Below, piece after piece: positions 28,581-38,457 of a stretch of DNA of 59,467 nucleotides; positions within the stretch are counted from its first letter, which is position 1, and each line of letters starts with the position of its first letter. The translations under genes and the position numbers were made by a program. Where the stretch lies: positions 1-59,467 of the forward strand of contig JAUSII010000092.1 of the NCBI GenBank assembly GCA_030648035.1, in the 5' to 3' direction. The notes under the pieces are model-generated. The model did no database searches, was not told the DNA's origin, and saw only the letters and a program-made list of their open reading frames with translations. The stretch is from Deltaproteobacteria bacterium (GTDB lineage: Bacteria; UBA10199; SPLOWO2-01-44-7).

Positions 28581-29555
28581 TTGATGGATATGCAATCGAT
28601 ACAGACCAGTCATGTTTTTTCGCTTTCAGAAGTCAAACCGTTGGAGGGGCTCCTCCGTTACCGTGAATTTTGTCTGAACGCGACGAAGAAGGCTTTGGCA
28701 AAAGGGGCAACGCGCCGGAATATTTCGCCGATCAATGGCGTTTCAATGGAACCATGGGGGAATATCGGCGGGCTGGAATATCTTCGTTGCCCGGCAAGCG
28801 GGAGTCTTTTTCTTGCAGAGGTTGCAACGAGTGAAGTTTGGAAAAAACTATTGGCTGAAGTGGCGCAATTCCGCCGCTCCCCTCAAACATTCCATGCGGA
28901 TATCACGAAGTCGCGCACAGAGAATGTTTTTGAACCAAAGCTTCACTGGATTCAAAGTACTTTGCGGGTTGAGGGCGTGCATCGCCCAAAAATTTTGGAA
29001 GTGGCTACTCCTCCCAGCGGCTTTACTGCCATGATTCAATCGCGCGGCGGTTTTGGCGAGATTTTGTCGGTGGATGAAACAGATCTGAGCCAAGGGAAAC
29101 CTGCTTTTGAAAAGCTTGATGCCGCTCTTCTTCTGGAATCGCTCGATCGTGTGAATGATCCTCTCGCTCTACTGAAAAATGTTCATGATTCGCTTGCCGA
29201 TCAGGGATTAATCTTTGTCACCGGCCTGGTGTCATCGGGTTTTGATATGATGATTTTGGGGTCCAACAATGCCTACCTGTATCCTCCGGATCGGGCCAAC
29301 TGTTTCAGCCTTGAAGGATTAAAAGCCCTGATAACCAAAGCCGGGTTCCAACTTCTGGAAGTCAGCACGCCAGGGGTGCTGGATGTTGAAATTGTAAAGT
29401 CCCATCTGAATCATAATCCGGATACTTCTCTTTCTACTTTTGAAAAAAAACTACTTGGGGCCGATAGAGTAACTCACACAGCTTTTCAATCTTTTTTACA
29501 ACAATCAAACATGAGTTCTTTTGCTAGAATCGTGGCGAGAAAAACAAAATGCTAA
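28581..29555 (+). CDS. class I SAM-dependent methyltransferase-like protein
   Basis: ALLLESLDRVNDPLALLKNVHDSLADQGLIFVTG; CFSLEGLKALITKAGFQLLEV. Confidence 0.65.
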   Translation: MMDMQSIQTSHVFSLSEVKPLEGLLRYREFCLNATKKALAKGATRRNISPINGVSMEPWGNIGGLEYLRCPASGSLFLAEVATSEVWKKLLAEVAQFRRSPQTFHADITKSRTENVFEPKLHWIQSTLRVEGVHRPKILEVATPPSGFTAMIQSRGGFGEILSVDETDLSQGKPAFEKLDAALLLESLDRVNDPLALLKNVHDSLADQGLIFVTGLVSSGFDMMILGSNNAYLYPPDRANCFSLEGLKALITKAGFQLLEVSTPGVLDVEIVKSHLNHNPDTSLSTFEKKLLGADRVTHTAFQSFLQQSNMSSFARIVARKTKC

Positions 29556-30091
29556 AATTTTTGGCCAAATCCATTTATGAGCCGGTTCGATTTCAAAAAA
29601 TGCGGTGGAGTGTGTGGCGTAAATTTCGTTGTTTTCTTCCCAGTAGCACCATTATTGCAACTCCCAAGTTCATCAAGATCGGCAAAAATCTGGCTTTGGG
29701 AAAATTCTGCCAAATATATTGCCAGGATCCGGAAAAGGGGAGTGTCCTGGAGATTGGCAACAATGTCAGTTTGAATTCAAATGCCATGATTATCGCTAAC
29801 GAAGGGGGAAAAATTTATATTGGTAATGATGTTTTGTTGGGTCCCAATGTTGTCTTGCGCGCTGCCAACCATTCTTTTGAGTCAAAAAATATCCCCATCC
29901 GTAGTCAGGGGCATAAGGGCGGGACTATTGTGCTGGAAGACGATGTCTGGCTGGGTGCCGGAGTCGTTGTTCTGCCTAATGTGCGCATTGGCAAAGGTTC
30001 TGTCGTTGGAGCTGGCAGTGTTGTGACAAAAGATATTCCCCCTTTTAGCGTTGCAATGGGTGTCCCGGCGCATGTTGTTCGGTCTCGATGA
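29549..30091 (+). CDS. acyltransferase, left-handed beta-helix hexapeptide family
   Basis: IYIGNDVLLGPNVVLRAANH...WLGAGVVVLPNVRIGKGSVVGAGSVVTKDIPP. Confidence 0.85.
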   Translation: MLKFLAKSIYEPVRFQKMRWSVWRKFRCFLPSSTIIATPKFIKIGKNLALGKFCQIYCQDPEKGSVLEIGNNVSLNSNAMIIANEGGKIYIGNDVLLGPNVVLRAANHSFESKNIPIRSQGHKGGTIVLEDDVWLGAGVVVLPNVRIGKGSVVGAGSVVTKDIPPFSVAMGVPAHVVRSR

Positions 30092-30116
30092 TTTTAGATA
30101 CACAAGAGAACGTAAA

Positions 30117-30770
30117 ATGATCAAAAAAATAAGACGTTTTTTTGAGTTGGTGCAAAAAAGGCAATTATGGAGCCTTTTGTATATGAGGATCTGTCTTTAT
30201 AAACTTCGTGAAATCAGAGGCCACTTTTCACTTTTGTTCCATAAACTTCTTTATCATAATTTTTCTGTTGGAAAAAACGTGAGGTGTTGGGGAAAGATCA
30301 TTGTGGGAATGAGTGAGGATAGCTTCATTACTCTTGGAAATAATATTCGCATGGCTTCCGATAACAAACGTTCCGGTATTGCCCTTTTTTCGCATTGTAA
30401 ATTTCGCACATTTGCCAATGGAAAAATTGTTATTGGGAATAATGCCGAGTTAAGCGGGGTATCCATTACTTCCCGCAAAAAGATTGTCATTGGCGATGGA
30501 GCAATGCTGGGCCCCAATACGATTATTGTTGATTCTGATTTTCACAAATTTTGGCCTCCGGAAGAAAGAGCTCTTGGAGCCGGTTTTGAAGAAGATAGAG
30601 AGGTGATTATCGGAAAACAAGTCTATGTAGGTATGAATTCGATTATTTTAAAAGGTGTGAATATTGGGAATCATTCCATTGTTGCAGCGGGGAGCGTTGT
30701 CTCTGGGGTTTTCCCTGCAGATGTTGTGATCGCAGGCAATCCTGCCCGTGTTGTGGGTAAGCGACCATGA
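30117..30770 (+). CDS. acyltransferase, hexapeptide-repeat family
   Basis: IVIGDGAMLGPNTIIVDSDFH...VYVGMNSIILKGVNIGNHSIVAAGSVVSGVFPADVVIAGNPARVV; ATG 30117. Confidence 0.85.
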   Translation: MIKKIRRFFELVQKRQLWSLLYMRICLYKLREIRGHFSLLFHKLLYHNFSVGKNVRCWGKIIVGMSEDSFITLGNNIRMASDNKRSGIALFSHCKFRTFANGKIVIGNNAELSGVSITSRKKIVIGDGAMLGPNTIIVDSDFHKFWPPEERALGAGFEEDREVIIGKQVYVGMNSIILKGVNIGNHSIVAAGSVVSGVFPADVVIAGNPARVVGKRP

Positions 30771-32491
30771 AATTTTCAGAAGCACTTCAAATCACAAGAC
30801 TGCGCCATTCCTTTGATGGAACAATGTGGTGCCTTGCCTCCTATAATCCGTTTGTTCTAAAAACTTTTCTTCAGGCCCATTTGATAAAAAATTCGGAAAA
30901 AAATCAGATGTGTTATGAGGTGAAGAATTTTGATTATGATGTATTGCGGCGTGCTCTTGAAGAAACTTCTTCTGATGATAAAAGAGCTGATCCGGCAGTG
31001 CTCTCTTTGATGTGGGAAGATTTTATCCCTGCCTTGGGCTGGAGAAGCAGACAGTCTGGATCCGCCAGGCCTGATTTGATTTTGGAGCCTTCAGAAGCGT
31101 TGTGTTCCTCCATTGTTCAGTGGGGAGAAGATAGAAGTAAAATCGGTGGATTATCGATTGTGCTTTTACCTCCTCTCTCGTGGTTGCCGCCAACGGGTGG
31201 AGAACCTTCGTTTTTGCTGGATTCCAATCATATCGAATTAATGACATGGCGTACAAAATTTTCCCAGGATTTGAAAAAAAGAGGCATGTTTGTTTTTGAT
31301 TTGGGTCAGCCCAAACTCAATCTTCGGGATATGCTCTCTTCCGGTTCTCCCTGGGCCCTGGAGGAGGCTCGGGAGATTTCTTCCAAGATTGCTGCGATGA
31401 TTGCCCCTTTGAGTGCCCGGATTAAAGCCATTGTTGTGGATTTGGATAATACGCTGTGGCAGGGGATTTTGGAAGATGGCTCTGCACTGCAGAATGCGTC
31501 GGAAGAATCATGGAATCATAAACCCTATCACGTTTTCGCCTCCATGCTTTTGTCCCAGAAAAAACGGGGCATTTTTCTTGCCTGCTGTTCCAAAAATGAT
31601 CTGGGTCTCGTTCAGGAAAACTTCTCCAGGTTAAACAATGCAATGTCTTTGGAAGATTTTAATGCAGTTGTAATCGATTGGAGTTTAAAGTCAGCCGGTA
31701 TCGCCCATATTTGTGCTTCGCTCAACATTCTCCCGCAGAATGTTCTTTTTGTGGACGATAATCCGGCTGAATTGTTGGAGGTTCAAAATAAATTTCCCGA
31801 AATCATCTGCCTTAAAACACCCAATGAAAATGAAACGCAGGAATGGCTCGATTTTTATGCCCAGTTCAAGGAGATTTGTTTTCGACCCTCTGCTGCATCT
31901 TTGGAAGATACTATTCGAGTCCAGGATAAACATGCAGTAGAGCGAAAGGCGCTTTCTTCCCATGCGGGCGGAACTTCCCTGAAAGAATATCTCCGTTCTT
32001 TAAAGCTTGTTTTGGAAGTGCAGCAAGGGCTTTGGGAAGAAAAAAGGACGCTCGATTTGATCAATAAAACAAATCAGTTTACTCTCAATGGCAATCGTTA
32101 CACTCCCTCCCAATTTTTAGAACTTCGCAAAGACAATAGCGCTTGGTGCTTGTCAGGGAACCTGACAGATATTCACGGTGTTTTTGGAACGATTGCCGTG
32201 ATGTGCGGCCATCAGACTTCGGAAGCGATTTTTATTGATGCCATGGCTGTCAGCTGTCGGGCCTTTGACAGAAATGTGGAATACGCTTTTTTGCAGGCCT
32301 TGTTGCAGATCAAAAATTGCAAAAAAATCGTGTTTGTGGTCAAGGAGACTCCGCGTAATGCCCATGCGCGCAAATTTCTTGAATCATTGGCTTTGTCGTG
32401 GGAGCAAACAGAGCTTTTGGATATTCCCTCTTTGTTGGGGGTTCTTGAAAATAAATGTTCAGAAGCCGGAACAAAGGTGGTGATTAGATGA
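30767..32491 (+). CDS. HAD-IIIC family phosphatase, FkbH-like
   Basis: IKAIVVDLDNTLWQGIL (DxDNT), GIFLACCSKND, NVLFVDDNPAEL, LDLINKTNQFTLNGNRY. Confidence 0.85.
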   Translation: MKFSEALQITRLRHSFDGTMWCLASYNPFVLKTFLQAHLIKNSEKNQMCYEVKNFDYDVLRRALEETSSDDKRADPAVLSLMWEDFIPALGWRSRQSGSARPDLILEPSEALCSSIVQWGEDRSKIGGLSIVLLPPLSWLPPTGGEPSFLLDSNHIELMTWRTKFSQDLKKRGMFVFDLGQPKLNLRDMLSSGSPWALEEAREISSKIAAMIAPLSARIKAIVVDLDNTLWQGILEDGSALQNASEESWNHKPYHVFASMLLSQKKRGIFLACCSKNDLGLVQENFSRLNNAMSLEDFNAVVIDWSLKSAGIAHICASLNILPQNVLFVDDNPAELLEVQNKFPEIICLKTPNENETQEWLDFYAQFKEICFRPSAASLEDTIRVQDKHAVERKALSSHAGGTSLKEYLRSLKLVLEVQQGLWEEKRTLDLINKTNQFTLNGNRYTPSQFLELRKDNSAWCLSGNLTDIHGVFGTIAVMCGHQTSEAIFIDAMAVSCRAFDRNVEYAFLQALLQIKNCKKIVFVVKETPRNAHARKFLESLALSWEQTELLDIPSLLGVLENKCSEAGTKVVIR

Positions 32492-32736
32492 GTCATGCTA
32501 TTGAAGAGAGATTGGAAAAGCTTTTTAAAAATATTTTTCCGGAGCCGCTTCATCCGGAAATTCGTCAAATCAGTCAGATGAATTCCGTGGAATGGGACAG
32601 TTTGATGCATCTAAATGTAGTGCTGTCTTTGGAAGAGGAGTTTGGGGTGCAACTCAATGATGAGGATGCCCTGGATGTCAATTCCTTTGACAGCGCTGTT
32701 GCCGTTATTAAAAGCAAGCTGGGAACTCAGTCATGA
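32488..32736 (+). CDS. acyl carrier protein
   Basis: 82 aa; VEWDSLMHLNVVLSLEEEFGVQL with DSL phosphopantetheine site. Confidence 0.85.
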   Translation: MSHAIEERLEKLFKNIFPEPLHPEIRQISQMNSVEWDSLMHLNVVLSLEEEFGVQLNDEDALDVNSFDSAVAVIKSKLGTQS

Positions 32737-33881
32737 AAATGGGAGAATCCAAATCGTTTTGTGTCATGATTGACCAGAAATTGGTTCAATCCTTTGCCGA
32801 TTTTTCCGGCGACTACAATCCTATTCATGTTGATGCGGGTGTGGGTAGTCGCTCTGAATACAAGGGGTGTATTGCGCATGGTGCCCTGTTATTGTCATTT
32901 GTTTCCAGGATGCTTGGCATGGAATTGCCGGGCCCCGGTTGCGTGATCCTTCGCCAGGAGGTGCAGTTCCCAAAGGCATTAAAGGCCCCCGCTGAAATTT
33001 TGGTCGAAGCAAAACTCGTTCATTTTAATGAGGAAAGAAAAGATGGCAAAGTGGAAGTGACCGTTTCCAGTCATCAGGGAACACATGTGTTAACCCATGT
33101 TTATTTCATGCTTCATCATCAAACTTCCGAAACTTTATCAATAAAATCCCTTCCTGATGTCGGCAATGTTTTCCCAAAACCAAAAAAAGAGGGTGGTGTT
33201 AATAAACTGCTTATCACCGGTGGAACAGGTGGGGTTGGGGCCGACATTGTGAATATTCTGAGCCAACATTATGAATGCCTCGTGATTTCCAGACGCCCTC
33301 TGGAAAACAAAAAAAAAGTTCATTTTTGCAAATTGGATCTTGAATCGGAAGAGAGCCTTCGTTCTGTTTTAAGCGATTTGAATCCCGCAGATTTTTGGGG
33401 CATTGTTCACATGAGTTCTCTCGTTCCTGTTGAACGCCGTCTTTTGGGTTCCATCGAAGAGATGAAAAAACATTTCCACCATTCTGTTGAATTGCCCCTC
33501 TCTTTTGCCGGGTGGGCGAGTCAAAATCAGTCCAATGTTCATAGAATGATTCTTTTGGGGTCGACTGCAGGTTCCAAACATTTGGAAAAGTCGATGCCCG
33601 GGTATTCTCTGGCAAAATCATGCATGGGACCTCTGGTTCAGTTGCTGGCGCCGGAATTAAGTCGTCTTAAAATCACAATCAATGTTGTTTCCCCTGGTTT
33701 TATACCCGCCGGAATTAATGCGGGAACCCCGGAGCGCAAACAAACGGCTCTGGCAGGTATGACGCCGACCGGCAAATTGACCTCTCCAAATGATATTGCC
33801 TCTGTTATTACCTTTCTTTTGTCTCCCGAGGCTTCCCAGGTGAATGGTTCCAATATAACCGTGGACGGCGGCATTCTGTAA
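32733..33881 (+). CDS. MaoC-like hydratase fused to SDR (ketoreductase-like)
   Basis: N-term FADFSGDYNPIHVD...CIAHGALLLSFVSRMLG; C-term LLITGGTGGVGADIV...GYSLAKSCMG...GSNITVDGGIL. Confidence 0.85.
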   Translation: MKMGESKSFCVMIDQKLVQSFADFSGDYNPIHVDAGVGSRSEYKGCIAHGALLLSFVSRMLGMELPGPGCVILRQEVQFPKALKAPAEILVEAKLVHFNEERKDGKVEVTVSSHQGTHVLTHVYFMLHHQTSETLSIKSLPDVGNVFPKPKKEGGVNKLLITGGTGGVGADIVNILSQHYECLVISRRPLENKKKVHFCKLDLESEESLRSVLSDLNPADFWGIVHMSSLVPVERRLLGSIEEMKKHFHHSVELPLSFAGWASQNQSNVHRMILLGSTAGSKHLEKSMPGYSLAKSCMGPLVQLLAPELSRLKITINVVSPGFIPAGINAGTPERKQTALAGMTPTGKLTSPNDIASVITFLLSPEASQVNGSNITVDGGIL

Positions 33882-33898
33882 TACAGAAGTATTTGAAA

Positions 33899-35002
33899 AT
33901 GGATAAACTGACCATCATTTTTCCCACGAAGAACCGGCATCATTTTCTTAAAATGGTTTTGGAATATTACGCCCAAAACAAATGCCAGTTTCCCATCGTT
34001 ATCGGGGATGCCAGCGACAAAGAAGTCTTTGAGCAGAATCGCCGGCTTGTGGAAGGTCTCAAAGGTCGGTTGAATATCGATCATCAGGCACATCCCCTGC
34101 AATTAAGTTCACAAGCTTCTGTGGTGCGCTCTCTTGAAATGATAAAGACGCCTTATTCTGTTTTCTCCGGAGACGATGATTTTTTTGTTCCTGCCTGTTT
34201 GCAAGAATGCGTTGATTTTTTGGATGAAAATCCGGATTATAATTTGGCCAGCGGCGAATTTTTGATGGCCTATGTAAAAAGAACACCCCAAAGTCGGTAT
34301 GAAATGGATAAAATAGTATTTGGGGATTTTCGCAGATCCGTCTTGGATAATTCAGCACGCGCTCGGCTGATTCAGAGTTATTACCCACGCCAGGTTATCA
34401 ATACATTTTCAGTGCAAAGAACCAAAAATATTCTTCACATGTATAAAAAAATACTTCATGCGGGTTTGGATGCAGATATGTATGGCAATATCTTGTGTGA
34501 AGTGGCCGCGAACGGATTGAGCCTCATTTACGGAAAAGAAATGAAGCTCCCGAGGCTTTATATTGTTGCATTAAAACATGGGGAGCAATTGTATCAATCT
34601 CGTGCGGCGGGTTTGAATTCGATTTCCCGCATTACATTCGAATATTGGCCTCTTTATCTGAAAAAAGTTATTCAATTATTGACAGATGCTTTGATGGAAA
34701 AAGATTCAATACCGCTTGATGAGGCGCAGTCCATTGCGGAAACATGCATTCTTTATTATCACACCAATGTTTTGATGCTCGGTTATCCTACGGATGTTTT
34801 AAAAGAACATGGCATAACTTTTGTTTCGTCACAGCACGGCATAGGCCGGCTCCTTTTTAATAAAGTCGCCGCCAGATTCCCTTTTTTAAAGAATTTAAAG
34901 CAGCGTTTGCGTCCATCTAAAGCTGCTTTGCCAAATCTTCTGAATCCGAAGTCGCCTTATCACGCAGACTTTATGCCAATTTACAGTTCTTTTGAAAAAT
35001 AA
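33899..35002 (+). CDS. TIGR00180-like glycosyltransferase
   Basis: LTIIFPTKNRHHFLKMVLEYY...VIGDASD; FSGDDDFFVPACL. Confidence 0.75.
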   Translation: MDKLTIIFPTKNRHHFLKMVLEYYAQNKCQFPIVIGDASDKEVFEQNRRLVEGLKGRLNIDHQAHPLQLSSQASVVRSLEMIKTPYSVFSGDDDFFVPACLQECVDFLDENPDYNLASGEFLMAYVKRTPQSRYEMDKIVFGDFRRSVLDNSARARLIQSYYPRQVINTFSVQRTKNILHMYKKILHAGLDADMYGNILCEVAANGLSLIYGKEMKLPRLYIVALKHGEQLYQSRAAGLNSISRITFEYWPLYLKKVIQLLTDALMEKDSIPLDEAQSIAETCILYYHTNVLMLGYPTDVLKEHGITFVSSQHGIGRLLFNKVAARFPFLKNLKQRLRPSKAALPNLLNPKSPYHADFMPIYSSFEK

Positions 35003-35008
35003 TTGCCT

Positions 35009-35962
35009 ATGAGTGACAACCTTTCTTGCCCCCTTTGTCTGGCTTCTCAAACTCCCAAAAAGGAAAAAGAGCGTGTTTACAAGACGCATCATCCCTTGTT
35101 TGCCTCCTGTCAGATTGTTTTTTGCGAGGCTTGTAAAAGCGGCTGGGTTTCCAATCCGCCAGATGGAAAACTTTTGCAGGAATATTATGACATCGAGAGC
35201 AATAAAGTCAGTTCCTTTTTTGGGTTTACAGTAAAACCACTTTTGACGCTGGAGCGTTGTCAATCTCTGGCGCGATGGCGATTTATTCTGGATGCTGTCC
35301 GGAAGGCAGGAAGAAAAGATTTTTTAAACAAGTTTTCTGTTTGCGACATCGGTGCCGGATATGGTTGCACGCTTGAAGTGGGGAGATATCAGAAGTTTGA
35401 TTTTGATTTTTTTGCGTTTGAGAAATCGAAAACACTGCGCCAGCATATTACGGCGTTGGGAGGGACGGTGTCCGGTGATCTTTTTGAAACAGAAGAAAAA
35501 AAACAATTTGATCTTGTTTGGGCGAGCCATATTTTGGAACACTATGCCGACCCCGATATTTTTATAAAAGAAATTAAACAGCTGATGAAGTTGGAAGGGC
35601 TTGGTTTTGTGGAGGTTCCCTTTCTCGATTGCGAATATAAAACCAATTTGACCGAACATCTTCTCTTCTTCACCATGGATGGATTGCAAAAAGTCCTGGA
35701 ACGCAATGGTCTGAAAATTTTATCTCTCGATTCCGTGGGGCTTTCGCGGGAAAAAACAAAAATGATTTTTGAGCAATATCCCAAAAACAGGCATTCCTGG
35801 CACAACAAGGCAAAAAGGGCCCTTTCTTCCATTTTTGTTCGCAAAAATCTTGCAACCGATCTGCAAAACAATGCTGTGTTTGATGAGTGGGGCATGGAAG
35901 CTTATGGCGGAGGAGATCGATGCTGGATTCGTGCCGTTTTTTCGAAAGGGTGTGACGCATGA
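35009..35962 (+). CDS. class I SAM-dependent methyltransferase with N-terminal Cys cluster
   Basis: CPLC...CEAC; VCDIGAGYG; FDLVWASHILEHYADPDIFIKEIKQLMK. Confidence 0.8.
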   Translation: MSDNLSCPLCLASQTPKKEKERVYKTHHPLFASCQIVFCEACKSGWVSNPPDGKLLQEYYDIESNKVSSFFGFTVKPLLTLERCQSLARWRFILDAVRKAGRKDFLNKFSVCDIGAGYGCTLEVGRYQKFDFDFFAFEKSKTLRQHITALGGTVSGDLFETEEKKQFDLVWASHILEHYADPDIFIKEIKQLMKLEGLGFVEVPFLDCEYKTNLTEHLLFFTMDGLQKVLERNGLKILSLDSVGLSREKTKMIFEQYPKNRHSWHNKAKRALSSIFVRKNLATDLQNNAVFDEWGMEAYGGGDRCWIRAVFSKGCDA

Positions 35963-36753
35963 ACAAAGAGCGCTTCACCCACTATCTTAATAAAATCCGT
36001 TATGACTATCTGATGTCGATCCAGTGGTGGCTTTCCGGCGCCATTGCTCCCAGACGAACGGTTCGCTCACGCAATCTGCGCTTCACGCTTCCGTGCAATA
36101 ACTGGATCACGCATCACCGTTGGAAAAATTACAACGCCAAGGAGCCGATGACGCTCGACTGGATCGATACGGTGGTCAAAGACGGCGATCTCTTTTTTGA
36201 TATCGGCGCCAACATCGGTGTCTACTCTCTTTACGCCGCTTTTCGACATCCCAATCTGAAGGGGATTGCTTTTGAACCGGAATACTCCAATCTCCACCTC
36301 CTCAAAGAAAATGTTATGAAGAACAATCTGGAAAAAAGGGTTGAGGTCTTCGGTGTGGCTTTGGGCAATAAGGTCGGTTTAAGCTATTTGCATATCCAGG
36401 ACCTTCAGCCCGGCTCCGCCAAACACACCGCTTCTCCCAAACTCTTGAAAAAAACAGTGGAGAAGTGTCCCGTCCTCTGGAGGGAAGGAGTTTGCACTTA
36501 TACGGTCGATCTTTTCTGCCGCGAGAAAAATTTGAAACCCAACTGCATCAAACTCGATGTCGACGGCAATGAACCCGAAATCCTGGAGGGGGCGAGAGAA
36601 ACTCTTTTGTCTCCGGAACTCCGTTCAGTTTTGATCGAGAGCTCCGATATCGATTCGGTGCAGAATTTTTGTGAACAAGTATTGAGGGATTCCGGCTTTA
36701 GGCGCGCCCGCCACGATCCGAAAGAGCGTTTGGAAATGTGGGTGCGCAAATGA
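35959..36753 (+). CDS. FkbM-family methyltransferase
   Basis: LFFDIGANIGVYSLYAAFRHP; CIKLDVDGNEPEILEGA. Confidence 0.85.
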   Translation: MNKERFTHYLNKIRYDYLMSIQWWLSGAIAPRRTVRSRNLRFTLPCNNWITHHRWKNYNAKEPMTLDWIDTVVKDGDLFFDIGANIGVYSLYAAFRHPNLKGIAFEPEYSNLHLLKENVMKNNLEKRVEVFGVALGNKVGLSYLHIQDLQPGSAKHTASPKLLKKTVEKCPVLWREGVCTYTVDLFCREKNLKPNCIKLDVDGNEPEILEGARETLLSPELRSVLIESSDIDSVQNFCEQVLRDSGFRRARHDPKERLEMWVRK

Positions 36754-37688
36754 TGATGTTGAACTCCATTAAAAAAATGGCGGCGAAGATTCTCTTTACA
36801 CCGGTCGACACTTCAACACGCCTCCGTGAAAAATTGCTGGGGCAGAAAATCCAGACACGCAATCACTACTATCTGATGAAAATGTTTCGTCTTCTCTCAA
36901 AACAATATCTCATAGATTTTGATTATCCCAATCCGCTCGACCCCGCTTTAAGGCTGAAACTGAAACTCGATTTGTGTCAGAACACGCAGCAGTGGCTTTT
37001 TCGTTCTGGCGGAAGTTATGAAATGGCGTGGATCAAAAAAATCGGCCAGGGTTTGAAGACAGCTGATGCGTTTGTCGACATCGGCGCGCATGTCGGTGTC
37101 TTTGCTTTGACTCTGGCCCAGGCACATCCTTCAAAGCGGGTGATCGCAGTAGAGGCCAATACCCAAAATTATGACCGGTTGGTCGACAATATTGGCGCAA
37201 ATGGTCTGCAAAATGTGAAGGCGGTCCAGGGAGCGGTGGCCCTGCAAAAAGGAAAGGCCCGGTTTTATTTCAATCCGATCAACGACGGCGGGGGATCTCT
37301 TCTGCCGTTTGAAAAATACAAGACCGGGGGGATCAGCCTTGATGCAAAAACATACCAGACGCAAAACGCCAATTTTATCCCATCAGATGAGGTTTTCACC
37401 TATCGTCTGGATGATCTGATCACAGAGAAAAGTGTCGTTAAAATAGATGTCGAGGGGAGCGAAATGGAGGTATTGACGTCTGGCGAGGGTTCTTTTAGTA
37501 GAGGATGGGTTCAAATGGTGGTGATTGAGGTCGGGAACGAGATAACGCCTGAGGTCCTGGCCTGGTTTGATAAAAAAGATTTTGATTGTTTCACTCTGGA
37601 AAATCCAAAGCCGATCCAACAAGATGGCGATTGGGGTTCCAAAATAGGTTACGGCGGCCGCATGCTCATTGCCAGCCCAAGGAGATAA
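36750..37688 (+). CDS. FkbM-family methyltransferase
   Basis: AFVDIGAHVGVFALTLAQAHP; VVKIDVEGSEMEVL; ATGA overlap. Confidence 0.85.
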   Translation: MMMLNSIKKMAAKILFTPVDTSTRLREKLLGQKIQTRNHYYLMKMFRLLSKQYLIDFDYPNPLDPALRLKLKLDLCQNTQQWLFRSGGSYEMAWIKKIGQGLKTADAFVDIGAHVGVFALTLAQAHPSKRVIAVEANTQNYDRLVDNIGANGLQNVKAVQGAVALQKGKARFYFNPINDGGGSLLPFEKYKTGGISLDAKTYQTQNANFIPSDEVFTYRLDDLITEKSVVKIDVEGSEMEVLTSGEGSFSRGWVQMVVIEVGNEITPEVLAWFDKKDFDCFTLENPKPIQQDGDWGSKIGYGGRMLIASPRR

Positions 37689-37689
37689 A

Positions 37690-38457
37690 ATGACGTTGAA
37701 GAAAAAAATCAGAAATCGCGACATCGTTTTCGGTGCCTGGACTTCGTTGGCTCATCCGCAGATCACCGAGATGTTCGCCTCCATTATGAAGCCCGACTTT
37801 ATAGGCATCGATATTGAACACAGCACGATTAATCACGGAGAATCTCAAAGAATCATTGCGGCAGGACAAGCCGCCGGGGTTCCGGTTTTGCCGAGAGTCG
37901 CCTCGCACAACGGCGAACAGATCCGCCGTCTTCTCGATTCAGGCGCCGACGGTCTCATTGTCCCGATGGTGAACACGGTCGAAGAGACAGGGCAGATCGT
38001 CAACTGGTGCAAATATCCCCCGGTGGGTAAAAGAGGTTTCGGCATCGCGCGCGCACAAGGATACGGCGCCACGTTTGCGGAATATACCTCCATTTGGAAT
38101 GAGAAATCAGTTTTGATGATCCAGGCCGAATCGATTCAGGCGGTTGAAAATATCGACAAGCTCCTTGAAAATGAGCAGGTCGATGGCGTAATGGTCGGAC
38201 CCTACGACATCTCCGGCTCTCTGGGAATCCCCGGAAAACTGACCGACCCCAAAGTGGTCGCGGCGAGCAATCGCGTGGTGGACGCCTGCAAACGCCACGG
38301 CAAGGCCTGTGGCACACAGATTACCGAACTCCCCGACGCAGAAAAAATCGGCAAGGCAGTCGATGGTGGTTACACATTTATTGTTCTGGCCTCCGATATT
38401 TTTCTTTTCTGGCACTGGTCGGCACAGATGAGACAACTCAAGGAGAAATTTTTATGA
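37690..38457 (+). CDS. HpcH/HpaI aldolase family protein, paralog of 9727-10503
   Basis: GAWTSLAHPQITEMFASIMKPDFIGIDIEHSTI; GADGLIVPMVN; GIARAQGYG; VDGVMVGPYDISGSLGIPG. Confidence 0.9.
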   Translation: MTLKKKIRNRDIVFGAWTSLAHPQITEMFASIMKPDFIGIDIEHSTINHGESQRIIAAGQAAGVPVLPRVASHNGEQIRRLLDSGADGLIVPMVNTVEETGQIVNWCKYPPVGKRGFGIARAQGYGATFAEYTSIWNEKSVLMIQAESIQAVENIDKLLENEQVDGVMVGPYDISGSLGIPGKLTDPKVVAASNRVVDACKRHGKACGTQITELPDAEKIGKAVDGGYTFIVLASDIFLFWHWSAQMRQLKEKFL

